A stretch of 47,349 nt of DNA from Roseovarius sp. (lineage in GTDB: Bacteria > Pseudomonadota > Alphaproteobacteria > Rhodobacterales > Rhodobacteraceae), in assembly GCA_029212365.1 (NCBI GenBank), contig JARGOC010000029.1, positions 1 to 47,349 of the forward strand, written 5' to 3'. The translations under genes were made by a program, and so were the position numbers. Positions 33,083-42,736 of this stretch are shown here, in pieces. The notes beneath the pieces are model-generated. The model ran no database searches, was not told where the DNA came from, and saw only the letters and a program-made list of their open reading frames with translations. Position 1 is the stretch's first letter, and every line of letters starts with the position of its first letter.

Positions 33083-33735
33083 GTTGCCAGCCTTTTCTGA
33101 AGTATTCGCACAGCAAGAGAACCCATTGTGCACATTAGGAAATATACGACCGCCACAGCCATATACATTTCGATCAACCGGTTATCTCGGTTTGCAATTA
33201 TGTCGGCGCTGACAAGGAAATCATGGACACCGACAACATAGACCAATGAGGTATCTTGGAACAAAACTATGCCCTGAGTGAGCAGGACCGGCACCATGTT
33301 GTGAAAGGCCTGGGGCAACACGACGAACTGCATGCTCTGCGCGTAAGTTAGTCCGAGAGCTTTGCCCGCCATTGCCTGGCCCTTACTCACACTTTGAATG
33401 CCCGCGCGAATGATTTCGCAATAGTAGGCGGATTCGAACATCACGAAGGCAATCAGGACTGAGTAGAAACCGCCGATCGGCCGACCTACGATCAACGGAA
33501 CCAAGAAGTAGAACCAGAAGATCACCAGAATGAGCGGCATGGAGCGCAGGAAGTTTACGTAGCCGCCCGCCAAATATGACAGCGGTTTGAACGAGGAAAG
33601 ACGAGCCAGGGCGAGCAATGTCCCGCCAATCACGCCACCAATTATCGCGGTAACGGTAAGGATTAAGGTGACCTTCAATCCACTAAGGAGAAACGGAATG
33701 GCCGTAATGATGACGTCGAAATCGAAATCGCCCAT
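33079..33735 (-). CDS. gltK: Glutamate/aspartate ABC permease GltK
   Basis: A 218-residue permease with about five helices. [26 protein letters not shown]-like [18 protein letters not shown], and [20 protein letters not shown] form the HisMQ-type EAA loop. [18 protein letters not shown] is shared with E. coli GltK as I remember it. Follows gltJ by 4 nt. Confidence 0.93.
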   Translation of the reverse strand: MGDFDFDVIITAIPFLLSGLKVTLILTVTAIIGGVIGGTLLALARLSSFKPLSYLAGGYVNFLRSMPLILVIFWFYFLVPLIVGRPIGGFYSVLIAFVMFESAYYCEIIRAGIQSVSKGQAMAGKALGLTYAQSMQFVVLPQAFHNMVPVLLTQGIVLFQDTSLVYVVGVHDFLVSADIIANRDNRLIEMYMAVAVVYFLMCTMGSLAVRILQKRLAT

Positions 33736-33739
33736 GATG

Positions 33740-34462
33740 TTACTTGTCCTCCAATGAAATCAGACCAGGAATCGCAGTCCGTCGCTCGACCACAGCCATG
33801 ATTTTCATGACAATGAATGTGATGGATACGTAGAGAGCGGTTGCTGCGGCAAAGGCTTCGAAGCTCTGAAAGGTGTACTCGCTGACTTGGCGTGTTTGTG
33901 CGGTGAGTTCCAAAAGACCGATGGTCAGGCCCAAAGAGGAATTCTTAAAAATACCCAAAAAATCGCTTGTGAGCGGAGGGATTATGATCCGATACGCAAC
34001 CGGTAAAAGCACATGTTGATAGACCTGATTTGGCCGCAATCCCACGGCGAGCGCAGCATGTCTTTGACCCATTGAGATTGAATTGATGCCAGATCGAACC
34101 TGCTCAGCAACACGTGCACCTGTATAGGTTCCTAAACAAAAGACGGCTGTCCACATCTCGGGGAGCGGCATACCTCGCTTCAACCAAGCGCCAAATGCCT
34201 CTGGGACAACTTCTGGCAAAATAAAATACCAAAGAAACATCTGGACCAGCAGTGGGATGTTTCTGAACATTTCAACATAGACTGTCGCAACGCCTCGAAC
34301 GACCCCATTACTTGAGGTGCGGGCGACACCAACAATCGATCCGATCGTAAACGCTATGATCCAAGCCGCGATCGAAACAACTATCGTCCAGTAGAGCCCC
34401 GAAAAGATCCAGCCTAGATAGGGAGCCTCGATCAGGATGCCCCAATCCCAATTGTATTGCAT
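33740..34462 (-). CDS. gltJ: Glutamate/aspartate ABC permease GltJ
   Basis: A 240-residue permease. It opens YNWDWGILIEAPYLGWIFSG, as in E. coli GltJ, and has VEMFRNIPLLVQMFLWYFI, the EAA-like loop GINSISMGQRHAALAVGLRP, and the end VERRTAIPG. Five TM segments are expected. It follows the binding-protein gene by 72 bp and is followed by gltK. Confidence 0.93.
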   Translation of the reverse strand: MQYNWDWGILIEAPYLGWIFSGLYWTIVVSIAAWIIAFTIGSIVGVARTSSNGVVRGVATVYVEMFRNIPLLVQMFLWYFILPEVVPEAFGAWLKRGMPLPEMWTAVFCLGTYTGARVAEQVRSGINSISMGQRHAALAVGLRPNQVYQHVLLPVAYRIIIPPLTSDFLGIFKNSSLGLTIGLLELTAQTRQVSEYTFQSFEAFAAATALYVSITFIVMKIMAVVERRTAIPGLISLEDK

Positions 34463-34534
34463 GACTTACCGCACTTCTTGTTATTAAAACTGATCTTGGA
34501 ATATGCTCCGGGGCAGGGCCCCGGAGCTAATTGC

Positions 34535-35422
34535 TTATTCCGGCAGAGCCTGGATTTCGAATGCAGTGCTAAGCGTATCGCTCAACGGCATATTGATGTT
34601 GGTTGGGCCAGGAGCGAACCACTTGTTGTAGATTTCCTGTGCTTCACCAGACCGCATCAGATTTGCTAAAACCGTGTTACCAATGAGTCGGAAAGTTGAG
34701 TCATTCCGCGGCACCATGATCCCATATGGGTCGTAGCTCAGAAAGCGCCCTACGACTTCAAAGTCGTTTGGTGATTTCGCTTTGCTTCTGAGGCCGAACA
34801 GTAAGACGCTATCGGTCGCAAAGGCGTCCGCACGGCCGGTTTCAAGCGCCAGCCAACCCTGAGACATGTCTTTGACACTCATGACCCTCAAACCCAAGGA
34901 AGCCTCCTCGGACACACGATTCACAGCGCGTTCATTGGTGGTGCCTTGGGCGACCGCAATTGTCATTCCGGCCATGTCTTCGATTTCATTAATCCCGGCA
35001 TCTGCGCGCACGGCAAGCTTGGTTCCTGTAATGAAAGTAACCGCCAGATAGTCGACCTGCTGTGAACGAGTCAGGTTGTTGGTGGTTGAACCGCATTCCA
35101 AATCAATCGTACCGTTGGCCATCAATGGAATCCGCGTCTGTCCAGTCACAGGAACGTAGTTCACCTCAAGATCAGAGACTTCGACTGTCTCTTTGATCTG
35201 GTCGATGATCTCCATACACAAATCAAGTGAATAGCCGATGGGGCTGCCGTCGGGGCCGATATACGAAAACGGGATAGAAGATTCCCTGTGACCCACATTG
35301 ATGACGCCGCGTTCTTTGATGCGGTCGAGCACGAAGGACCCAGTATCTTGGGCCGAAACGCTCGAGGCGCTCAATACAGCTGTCGCGCATGCGACAACCA
35401 TCGAGATGAGTTTGGTTTTCAT
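34535..35422 (-). CDS. gltI: Glutamate/aspartate-type binding protein GltI
   Basis: A 295-residue periplasmic solute-binding protein. The signal peptide is MVVACATAVLSASSVSAQ with cleavage near residue 22. The mature part carries VINVGHRESSIPFSYIGPDG, GQTRIPLMANGTIDLECGST followed by TNN, and SGEAQEIYNKWF, which closely follow E. coli GltI. The ligand is therefore probably an acidic amino acid or a close analogue. The start at 35422 removes 57 residues that lack a signal peptide. It lies 85 bp after the dehydratase gene. Confidence 0.92.
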   Translation of the reverse strand: MKTKLISMVVACATAVLSASSVSAQDTGSFVLDRIKERGVINVGHRESSIPFSYIGPDGSPIGYSLDLCMEIIDQIKETVEVSDLEVNYVPVTGQTRIPLMANGTIDLECGSTTNNLTRSQQVDYLAVTFITGTKLAVRADAGINEIEDMAGMTIAVAQGTTNERAVNRVSEEASLGLRVMSVKDMSQGWLALETGRADAFATDSVLLFGLRSKAKSPNDFEVVGRFLSYDPYGIMVPRNDSTFRLIGNTVLANLMRSGEAQEIYNKWFAPGPTNINMPLSDTLSTAFEIQALPE

Positions 35423-35507
35423 GATATTCTCCATAGTTGTGGGCGCTTTGTTGATTTCCGAACTGGTGGCCAAGCGCATGCCCTTCCGTCCGGTTTTCGA
35501 TTGAATT

Positions 35508-36533
35508 TCATCGCAGAGCTCCGGCCAAACCTCTGGCGGGCTGACTACCTCCAAGTACAATTGACCCAAAGAGGCGGGGATCGACGTTTCCACCGGAAAT
35601 CACGATGGCGGTCGTCTTGTCTTTGGTTGGCAGTCTTCCCGATAGCACCGCTGCAAGGGCTACGGCGCCTCCGGGCTCGACAACCAGTTTGAGCCGGTTA
35701 AACGCAAACGTCATCGCCTGCCGCACCTGCTCATCGCTCACGGCGAGGGCGCCGTTGAGAGATTTCCTGTTGATTTCGAATGTCAGCTCCCCGGGCGGAG
35801 ACATGAGAAGCGCGTCGCAAATGCTTCTAGCTTTGGGATCATTTTTGAGTCGCTTTCCGGCTTTCAATGACTTGGCCGTGTCGTCAAAATCCTCCGGTTC
35901 GACCGTATAAAGGGCGGTATCCGGGCTCAGGGCGTCTCTGGCCAACCCGCATCCAGCTGCCAAACCACCGCCCGAACAAGGGACCAAAAGAGCATCAATT
36001 GGTGCACCTAGCTCTTTGGAAGTTTCGAATAGTTCCAGTCCGACCGTCCCCTGACCAGAGATCACGTCGAAGTCGTCATAAGAGGGAATGACGGCGGCCT
36101 GCATTTCCCGCGCGATTTTCATTGCCCGTTCAGTTCGCAAATGCGCTTCTTCGGGCGGGTAAAAAGTCACGGTTGCACCAAGCGCTCGCGTTGCGTCGAC
36201 CTTCGACTGCACGGCATTTGCGGGCATCATAACCACGGCAGGAAACCGCATCAGCGTGGCCGAGGCCGCCGCACCTTGCGCGTGATTACCTCCCGAGTAA
36301 GCAATTATGCCGCCGGGGTGACCTGCCGCATCAAGTCTGGAAATCTTGTTATATGCACCTCGGAACTTGAAGGATCCGGTTCTCTGGAGCGTTTCAAGTT
36401 TCAACAGAACGCGTCCACCGACGCGTTCATTCAGTTCAGGAGACTCAATCACAGGCGTCTGATGCGCCGCGCCATTAATCTGTAGTGCTGCGCTTAAGAC
36501 GTCGTCAAAAACTGGAAGATCTAGGTTGACCAC
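35508..36533 (-). CDS. Threonine/hydroxyaspartate dehydratase-like PLP enzyme (copy 1)
   Basis: A 341-residue fold-type II PLP enzyme of the serine racemase/catabolic threonine dehydratase group; no regulatory ACT domain. The PLP Lys is in GSFKFRGAYN, the phosphate loop is CSGGGL, and GGNHAQG and SGGNVDP are in place. VEPEDFDD keeps the Glu and the second Asp that bind the divalent metal in serine racemase (human E210, D216). Expected reaction: dehydration of a beta-hydroxy amino acid to an enamine/imine. It follows a RidA gene by 4 nt, which supports this. About half identical by eye to the copy at 41744. Confidence 0.9.
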   Translation of the reverse strand: MVNLDLPVFDDVLSAALQINGAAHQTPVIESPELNERVGGRVLLKLETLQRTGSFKFRGAYNKISRLDAAGHPGGIIAYSGGNHAQGAAASATLMRFPAVVMMPANAVQSKVDATRALGATVTFYPPEEAHLRTERAMKIAREMQAAVIPSYDDFDVISGQGTVGLELFETSKELGAPIDALLVPCSGGGLAAGCGLARDALSPDTALYTVEPEDFDDTAKSLKAGKRLKNDPKARSICDALLMSPPGELTFEINRKSLNGALAVSDEQVRQAMTFAFNRLKLVVEPGGAVALAAVLSGRLPTKDKTTAIVISGGNVDPRLFGSIVLGGSQPARGLAGALR

Positions 36534-36537
36534 GATC

Positions 36538-36906
36538 TCACTCCGTCACGCCAGTGGCTGCGATGACATCTATCTCGACAAGAACACCATTTAGATCGCT
36601 GCCGACAACAGTTCGCACCGGCTTCACGCCAGGGAAAAAGCGCGCGTATACTTCATTGAAACCGGGAACATCGGACAGGTCCCGCAAGTGTACCGTTGCC
36701 TTGACGATGTCTTCTAAACTGGCATCAAATTCACCCAACACAGCTTCAAGATTTCGAAATGTTGCTTCGGTCTGTTCAACGATATTGTCGCCAACTACGT
36801 TGCGCTGCGCATCACGGGGTACCTGGCCGGCCGTGAAAACCATATTGCCGACCCGCCGTCCGGAAGAGTAATGGCCACCACTTGGGAGAAGATCTGGTTT
36901 GTGCAA
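36538..36906 (-). CDS. RidA-family imine deaminase (copy 1)
   Basis: A 122-residue Rid protein. GRRVGNMVFTAGQVPRD, EQTEATFRNLEAVL, ATVHLRDLSDVPGFNEVYAR and the carboxylate-binding Arg in KPVRTVVGSDL are present. Rid enzymes hydrolyse the reactive imine released by dehydratases to the keto acid plus ammonia. The TTG at 36906 is preferred: AAAGGGG lies upstream and it gives exactly the length of the paralogue at 42736. It opens module B and is followed at once by its dehydratase. Confidence 0.9.
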   Translation of the reverse strand: MHKPDLLPSGGHYSSGRRVGNMVFTAGQVPRDAQRNVVGDNIVEQTEATFRNLEAVLGEFDASLEDIVKATVHLRDLSDVPGFNEVYARFFPGVKPVRTVVGSDLNGVLVEIDVIAATGVTE

Positions 36907-36946
36907 CGGAGCGCCCCTTTTTGTACAGCTTTGCAAATAGCTGACC

Positions 36947-37043
36947 TAATGTACTAGACTATTAACGAATCATTTCGCATAATGTATTTATATGTACCAC
37001 ATCATGACTGAACTGAAATGGCGAAAAAAATAAATGTGTACTA
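36947..37043. promoter_or_regulatory. Repeated TAATGTACTA-like motifs upstream of ridA copy 1
   Basis: TAATGTACTA (36947-36956), TAATGTATT (36980-36988), TATGTACCA (36991-36999) and ATGTGTACTA (37034-37043) are related AT-rich motifs. A reverse-complement relative, TAATACATAA, lies in the MocR promoter (43259-43268). They are candidate MocR binding sites and mark a second promoter inside the cluster. Confidence 0.4.
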
Positions 37044-37079
37044 TTAATGTGCTATTTTAGGGCTTGGGACGCCTGATGG

Positions 37080-37142
37080 ACAGCCTTTCGGCTGTGCTTC
37101 GGGAAGGGGGTAATCCGCCGGAGCCAAATGGGCCCGGCGGAT
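37080..37142 (-). terminator. Hairpins after the creatininase-like gene
   Basis: ATCCGCCGG (37113-37121) pairs with CCGGCGGAT (37134-37142), 16 bp beyond the stop codon. A smaller ACAGCC/GGCTGT hairpin is at 37080-37095. No long T-run follows on the minus strand, so termination may be partial. Confidence 0.6.
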
Positions 37143-37157
37143 AGTTAGCAAGAGACG

Positions 37158-37985
37158 TTAAACGGGCAATGGCCGTTCGTGCAAATCTACGTCTTGCGGA
37201 CGTATTTGATCGATATACTTCACCAAGTTGCGCACCAGCGCTGCTATGATCAGATCGCCTTTTTCTTTTGTCGCGAGAAGGGCGTCACCCATGACCCCCG
37301 TTGGTTCAGAGGCCTTCAAGAAAGCGTCCGGCAAATTGGGCTCACTGATGCTTGGACCATCGGTCAAAGGATCAATGATTACATTCCCGGCGAACTGCTT
37401 GCGATGAGGAATGACTTTGACTGCCTTGCTCATATCAACGAGATCAGGATGGCGGGCCAACATCAATGCAGTTTCGGATTCTCCGGCATGCCCCAAACCT
37501 CCAGGCTCGGACTCGCAGATGTCCCTGATTTCGTGCTTTGCCAGAAGCCCAACATCCGCAATAGCGACTTTGGCCCCGGTTTTCAGACGAAGTTGGTTCG
37601 CTGCTATTTCCATAGGGGGCAGATTGGCGTTTCGATTGCCATTGATATAGATAATTTTGCTGAAGCCGTGATGCACGAGGCTCATCCCGATATCCAAGCA
37701 AACAGCGGTCAGAGTTTCTGGGCGCAGCGTTATCCCGCCCGGATAAGACATGTGATGGACAGACCATCCAAAATGCACCGGAGGAGCAACAACAACGCCT
37801 GCTTCCATTGCAGCTTCTTCGGCCAACGTTGTCGCCCAACAGGTGTCAACCATCAGTGGCAAATGGAACCCATGCTGCTCGGTCGCACCAATGGGAATGA
37901 GGGCGATGCTCTCGGATTCAAGATAGTCTTCAATCTCAGGCCATTTCAATTCTTGCAGCCAAACGCTGCTCATTTTCCCACTCAT
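37158..37985 (-). CDS. Creatininase-family hydrolase
   Basis: A 275-residue protein of the creatininase (creatinine amidohydrolase) family. IPIGATEQHGFHLPLMVDT carries the Glu, His and Asp metal ligands, and GLGHAGESETALML is the C-terminal metal/Glu motif. The usual NGHGGN is INGNRNAN, so the His ligand at that point is Asn, arguing against creatinine as substrate. The family cleaves cyclic or linear amides. It lies 39 bp after the TRAP permease, so it may release an amino acid from an imported amide. Confidence 0.85.
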   Translation of the reverse strand: MSGKMSSVWLQELKWPEIEDYLESESIALIPIGATEQHGFHLPLMVDTCWATTLAEEAAMEAGVVVAPPVHFGWSVHHMSYPGGITLRPETLTAVCLDIGMSLVHHGFSKIIYINGNRNANLPPMEIAANQLRLKTGAKVAIADVGLLAKHEIRDICESEPGGLGHAGESETALMLARHPDLVDMSKAVKVIPHRKQFAGNVIIDPLTDGPSISEPNLPDAFLKASEPTGVMGDALLATKEKGDLIIAALVRNLVKYIDQIRPQDVDLHERPLPV

Positions 37986-38024
37986 GATCTTCTCCTTTGT
38001 TTTTGCGTGTGGAGGACAGCCGGT

Positions 38025-40613
38025 TCATGCATTGACAGTGGACCGACGGCGTAAGTGCTGTGTCAAAAACACCAACAATATGAGCAAGAATCCCGGAATA
38101 TAGACCCACTCTTTAGCTGGCCGTATCGTCTGGACCTCGATGCTCTCGATTTGCCATCCGTAATCCAAGCCTTCGCCAGATGCCGCGCCGCCAAACCTGG
38201 CGGAGTCGACTACGACGTTGCCTTCATCGATGATCAAACTGAGGCCCGTCTGGGCGTCGAGGCGATCGGGGCCGAGTTGGCCACTTTCTCCAAGTGGTAG
38301 AACAACAACCTTGCTGATTTCATCGCCGCTAAAGTTTTCGCCGTGCACCCAAATTCGCATAACTGACCCATCTGGCTGGCTCTCTGCAAACGAGTAAATC
38401 TCAACTGGGTCAATTTTCTCAAACGGACTTTGTAGCTTGTCGATCCAAAACCCCGGCACCAATAAAGTAAATGCTGCCAGCAAAAGAAGGACAACTTCGA
38501 ACGCCTTCGCGCGAACAAGTAGAAATGCTTGTGTCGCTGCAACGAAGGCCATCATAGCAACGACCGCCACACCGAAGACGTAGAGCAAGTGCCAAATGCT
38601 TTCGACACCGATCAATAGCAACTCGGTATTGAAGATGAAGATAAACGGCAAAACCATTGTGCGGCCGCTGTAGTAAAATGCCTGAATACAGGTCTCCATC
38701 GGTTTGGCATTGGCAAGTGCGGCCGCGGCATAGGCGTCAACAGCGACAGGAGGTGTATTTCCTGACATGAGGCCAGCGTAAAAAACGAAAAGATGGACCG
38801 CAATCAGTGGTAGAACCAAGCCATTCTGCGCGCCGAGCGCGACAACGACCGGAGCCATCAGCGTTGCCACAACAACGTAGTTGGCGGTGGTCGGAAGACC
38901 CATCCCCAAAATAATACTTACTATTGCTGTTAAGATGAGCATGACGACCAAGCTGTCACCGGAGAATGCGCCGATAAGGTTCACCATCATTAGAGCCAGA
39001 CCAGTAAGCGATACGATTCCAACGACGACCCCTGCGGCCGCCAATGCGATTGCAACCCCAATCATATTCTGGGCGCCCGAAATCATTCCCCCAATAATAT
39101 CCGAAGCTGTGGCTTTCAGCGCGGCTCCATAGTCCTTGTCGTTTTTTAGGAACGCCATCAAAGGGCGCTGTGTGATCATGACTGCCAACAAGCTTATGAT
39201 TGCCCAAAAAACTGACAAGCTGGGTGAATACCGTTCGACCACCAGCAACCAGATTAGAACGACGACCGGCAAAAGGTGATAAAGGCCGGACCGAATTGTC
39301 GGCCCAATTTCCGGTATCACCTCGAAGGATGAACCTTCACCAGCGTCTTCCGGATTGACGCGAGATGCCACAAACAACAAGCCAACATAAACGAGCCCCG
39401 ACAGCAACAGCATTACAATTAATCCGCTGTCTTCGAACACCTGCCTAACAAGAAGCACCGTGACATAGATGGACAACCCAAACAGAACGGCACCAGTCAT
39501 CACAGCGAGCAGGTAAACAAGCCAGATGGTGTGCGAGAGTGGCTTGACCCTTTTGAGGGCCTGCAACTGCATTTTTTCTGCTTCAAGGTGAACGATGTAG
39601 AGCAGGCCCATGTAGGACAAGACCGCCGGAAGAAACGCGTGTTTAATGACTTCCGCATATCCGATGCCAACAAATTCAGTCATTATGAACGCAGCCGCTC
39701 CCATGACAGGGGGCATTAGCTGACCGTTGATGGACGACGACGATTCTATCGCCGCGGCTTTTTCCGACGAGAACCCAACTTTCTTCATCAAGGGGATCGT
39801 GAATGTTCCCGTCGTCACGATATTTGCGAGCGCCGATCCGGAGATAATTCCGGTCAAGGCAGAGGAGATCACTGCGGCCTTGGCCGGTCCTCCCTTTAAG
39901 TGGCCCAGAAGGGAAAATGAGACCCTGATAAAGTACGAGCCTGCACCAGCTTTCTCCAGCAACGCTCCGAAGAGAACGAAAAGGAATATCAAACTCGACG
40001 AGACACTAAGCGCTAGCCCAAAAACCCCTTCGGTAGAGAGCCAAAGGTGATCGGCCATTCGGCCGAAGCTATTACCCCTGTGAGCAATGATATCTGATAA
40101 ATAGGGACCCGCGAAACCATAGGTTATAAAAACGCCAGCGACTAACGCCAGAGGAGTTCCGATCATTCGTCGAGTAGCCTCGAGCAGGATTAGGACACCA
40201 ACCCCTGAAACAAAGATGTCGACAGGCTTTGGAGCGCCGGACCGTTGCGCAAGACTGTCGTAAAAGAAAAAGATGTACAAAGCGCTTGATGCCGCCACGA
40301 CAGCAAGAAGCCAATTCAACCCTGTTACGTATCTACCTTGGCTGGGCTTGCGCGGCGACATCAGACTAAATGTCAAAAATGCAGCAAAGGCATAGTGAAT
40401 CAGCCTGGCTTTAGTCGAGCCAATAATGAAACCTGAACCGAACTTCTCAGCGAGCATGTAGGGCAGGGGTGACGCAATATAAAGATGGTAGAAGGACCAT
40501 ATAAGGCAAACTCCTAACAAAATCTTGTGGGTTCTTCCTAAAACTGGATTGCTGGCCGTGCCCGTTAATTCCCCCAGGTCGCTTATGTTTGCGGGTTCCG
40601 CTTGTTGGTTCAT
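38025..40613 (-). CDS. TAXI-TRAP transporter fused permease
   Basis: An 862-residue polytopic protein: small (DctQ-like, 4 TM) and large (DctM-like) TRAP subunits fused, as usual for TAXI systems. The DctM region shows GIISGSALANIVTTGTFTIP, PPVMGAAAFIMTEF, GMGLPTTANYVVVATLMAP and SGNTPPVAVDAYAAAALA. A C-terminal periplasmic-looking extension ends in a last TM and RRRS. It uses an ion gradient to import a substrate delivered by the TAXI protein at 40705. The ATG at 40613 removes 27 unlikely residues. Confidence 0.95.
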   Translation of the reverse strand: MNQQAEPANISDLGELTGTASNPVLGRTHKILLGVCLIWSFYHLYIASPLPYMLAEKFGSGFIIGSTKARLIHYAFAAFLTFSLMSPRKPSQGRYVTGLNWLLAVVAASSALYIFFFYDSLAQRSGAPKPVDIFVSGVGVLILLEATRRMIGTPLALVAGVFITYGFAGPYLSDIIAHRGNSFGRMADHLWLSTEGVFGLALSVSSSLIFLFVLFGALLEKAGAGSYFIRVSFSLLGHLKGGPAKAAVISSALTGIISGSALANIVTTGTFTIPLMKKVGFSSEKAAAIESSSSINGQLMPPVMGAAAFIMTEFVGIGYAEVIKHAFLPAVLSYMGLLYIVHLEAEKMQLQALKRVKPLSHTIWLVYLLAVMTGAVLFGLSIYVTVLLVRQVFEDSGLIVMLLLSGLVYVGLLFVASRVNPEDAGEGSSFEVIPEIGPTIRSGLYHLLPVVVLIWLLVVERYSPSLSVFWAIISLLAVMITQRPLMAFLKNDKDYGAALKATASDIIGGMISGAQNMIGVAIALAAAGVVVGIVSLTGLALMMVNLIGAFSGDSLVVMLILTAIVSIILGMGLPTTANYVVVATLMAPVVVALGAQNGLVLPLIAVHLFVFYAGLMSGNTPPVAVDAYAAAALANAKPMETCIQAFYYSGRTMVLPFIFIFNTELLLIGVESIWHLLYVFGVAVVAMMAFVAATQAFLLVRAKAFEVVLLLLAAFTLLVPGFWIDKLQSPFEKIDPVEIYSFAESQPDGSVMRIWVHGENFSGDEISKVVVLPLGESGQLGPDRLDAQTGLSLIIDEGNVVVDSARFGGAASGEGLDYGWQIESIEVQTIRPAKEWVYIPGFLLILLVFLTQHLRRRSTVNA

Positions 40614-40704
40614 TGTTCTCTCGATCTGTTGGAGGTTATTTCTGATTGGAGGGTAACGTGCGAGCGAAATGCGGGAGAAACATTCCGCTCGCAATCTGGT
40701 CGAT

Positions 40705-41697
40705 CTACTCGATCAGACCGACTTCACGGTAAAAGTTCTCAGCCCCAGCATGGTATGGTGCCATTGCACCAAAGGTTGCCGAGCTTTCTCGCGTCATCGT
40801 CCCATAAGCAGGGTGCTGTCTTGTGAAGTCTTCGAAGTTGTCAAATACAGATTTCACCAAATGGTAAACGAATTCATCAGGAACTGACTGGCTCGCCATT
40901 AGAACCACTGGGTAACCAAATGTTTCAACGGCCTCCTCAGTTCCTACATAGGTACCACCGGTGATCTCGGTTCGACCATAGTAGGGATGTTCTGCTAAGA
41001 GTCGTTCAAGCGGTTCGCCATCTACGGGAACCACGACAACATCACAGGTGTTGGACGTTTCGAGACCCACAGCGAATCCAACTGCCGTTGGCTGAAGGAA
41101 CGCATCGATCCTGCCATCGCAGAGAGCCTGACCTTGCTCTTTCAGAGTGAGCTTTGAATCTAGCGCCAAATCTGTAGCAGGATCAATCCCATAGTAAGGT
41201 AGAACTCTGTAAGCTGTAGCTTCTGTTCCTGAACCAACGTTGCCGGTGTTGACTCTCATGCCCGCAAGGTCTGCAACACCTTCAATGCCAGCCTCTGCAC
41301 GTGCCATGACATGTAACATATTTTGATTGAACGACATCACAAAGCGCAAATCTTCATCTGCACCGTCTTCGGCGAATTTTCCGCCGCCCGTTGAGGCAAG
41401 GAAAAGCAAGTCTGCTTGGGCCAATCCAAGGTCCAGGTCATTGCGGCGCACGCCCCGTAGGTTGCTGACCGAACCGCCGGTGCTTTCGACAACGCAACGA
41501 AAGTTGTGGGCGCCGTCGTTACGTGATCTATTCATCAGATCGCAAACTTTACCACCGGTTGGCCAGAAGATGCCTCCAAGACCACCCGTGCCGATGTTGA
41601 AAATCGTTTGTTCAGACTCACTCATTGCCGTTGTTGGCACGAGCGCCATCGCGGTTAAGGACATAGTTGTCGCAACCGCTAGTTTCTTTAAGATCAT
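40705..41697 (-). CDS. TAXI-family TRAP substrate-binding protein
   Basis: A 330-residue exported protein. Signal peptide: LAVATTMSLTAMALVPTTAM. The mature part opens FNIGTGGLGGIFWPTGGKVC, the TAXI signature, and has VESTGGSVSNLRGV and NVGSGTEATAYRVL. TAXI proteins often bind glutamate-like or dicarboxylate ligands, but few are known. The ATG at 41697 is chosen because GGAG is 7 nt upstream. It feeds the permease at 38025. Confidence 0.94.
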   Translation of the reverse strand: MILKKLAVATTMSLTAMALVPTTAMSESEQTIFNIGTGGLGGIFWPTGGKVCDLMNRSRNDGAHNFRCVVESTGGSVSNLRGVRRNDLDLGLAQADLLFLASTGGGKFAEDGADEDLRFVMSFNQNMLHVMARAEAGIEGVADLAGMRVNTGNVGSGTEATAYRVLPYYGIDPATDLALDSKLTLKEQGQALCDGRIDAFLQPTAVGFAVGLETSNTCDVVVVPVDGEPLERLLAEHPYYGRTEITGGTYVGTEEAVETFGYPVVLMASQSVPDEFVYHLVKSVFDNFEDFTRQHPAYGTMTRESSATFGAMAPYHAGAENFYREVGLIE

Positions 41698-41743
41698 TTT
41701 TATCTCCATTTGTTGGTTGATCGCGCCGATGGTTTTCCACCGA

Positions 41744-42736
41744 TCATTTTTCTTGATCTCTAAGTAGGATTTCTCGGTACAGCTCGGGATCGACATTCCC
41801 CCCGGAAGCAACCGCAATGATTATCTTGTTTTTTGTTTCAATTCGCCCGTTGAGGGCTGCCGCAAGGGCAACGGCGCCACCTGGTTCGATTACAAGCTTG
41901 AATTCGCGGAATGCGAGCGCCATTGCAGCCATGACTTCGTCGTCATCAACAACCAATCCACTGGTGGCGATTTCCTTGTTAATCGAAAAGGTGAGGTCGC
42001 CGAGTCGTGATTGGAGCGCATCGCAAATTGACTGAGCGTCGGGTGCGTTCGGCTCTTGCCTACCCGTTTCAAATGACCGAGCGGTGTCATCGAACCCTGC
42101 AGGTTCGACTGTATATACATCAGTGTCGGAATTCATCTGTTTGACAGCGGTAGCAATGCCTGCTGTCAGGCCACCTCCACCGCAGCAAACCAGTACTGCA
42201 TCAGGGACAAGTCCCATTTCAGAGGCTTGATCCATGAGCTCAAGCCCAACAGTTCCTTGTCCCGCTATGATTTGCGGATCGTCGTATGGAGGAATGAAAC
42301 ATTCGCCGGTCTCTGCCACGATCTCGAGCATAATCTTGTGGCGGTCATCATTTTGACGATCATAGGTTATGACGTCTGCGCCAGCTGCCTGAGATCTTTT
42401 CATCTTGATGCGTGGCGCATCGGCAGGCATCAAGATCTTCGCTGATGTATCGAAAAGACGTGCGGCGGCGGCGACACCTTGTGCATGGTTGCCAGAGGAG
42501 TAGGCGATGACACCTTTTTGCCGTTCCGAAGCATCAAGGCTGTAGAGCTTGTTATATGCTCCGCGGAATTTGAAAGAACCGGTCTTTTGCAGAGTCTCAG
42601 CTTTTATCAGAAGCCTACCACCAAGAAGAGCGTTGACGCTTTCTGACTCCAGCAGCGGCGTTTTTACACTTTTCCCTAACAGCCTGTCTGCGGCTGCCTC
42701 GATATCCGAAAGGTTTGGAAAATCAACCGCAGCCAT
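41744..42736 (-). CDS. Threonine/hydroxyaspartate dehydratase-like PLP enzyme (copy 2)
   Basis: A 330-residue fold-type II PLP enzyme, paralogous to 35508. The PLP Lys is in GSFKFRGAYN, the loop is CCGGGGL, and SSGNHAQG and SGGNVDP are present. VEPAGFDD again keeps the Glu and Asp metal ligands of the serine racemase group. Middle regions differ from copy 1 (MKRSQAAGADVITYDRQNDD), so the two may handle different stereoisomers. It overlaps the RidA gene by 1 nt and precedes the TAXI gene by 46 bp. Confidence 0.9.
   Translation of the reverse strand: MAAVDFPNLSDIEAAADRLLGKSVKTPLLESESVNALLGGRLLIKAETLQKTGSFKFRGAYNKLYSLDASERQKGVIAYSSGNHAQGVAAAARLFDTSAKILMPADAPRIKMKRSQAAGADVITYDRQNDDRHKIMLEIVAETGECFIPPYDDPQIIAGQGTVGLELMDQASEMGLVPDAVLVCCGGGGLTAGIATAVKQMNSDTDVYTVEPAGFDDTARSFETGRQEPNAPDAQSICDALQSRLGDLTFSINKEIATSGLVVDDDEVMAAMALAFREFKLVIEPGGAVALAAALNGRIETKNKIIIAVASGGNVDPELYREILLRDQEK

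Noticed and set aside
37179..38054. Plus-strand 291-codon frame
   Set aside because: It is antisense to the creatininase-family gene, has no Shine-Dalgarno site and no recognisable protein features.
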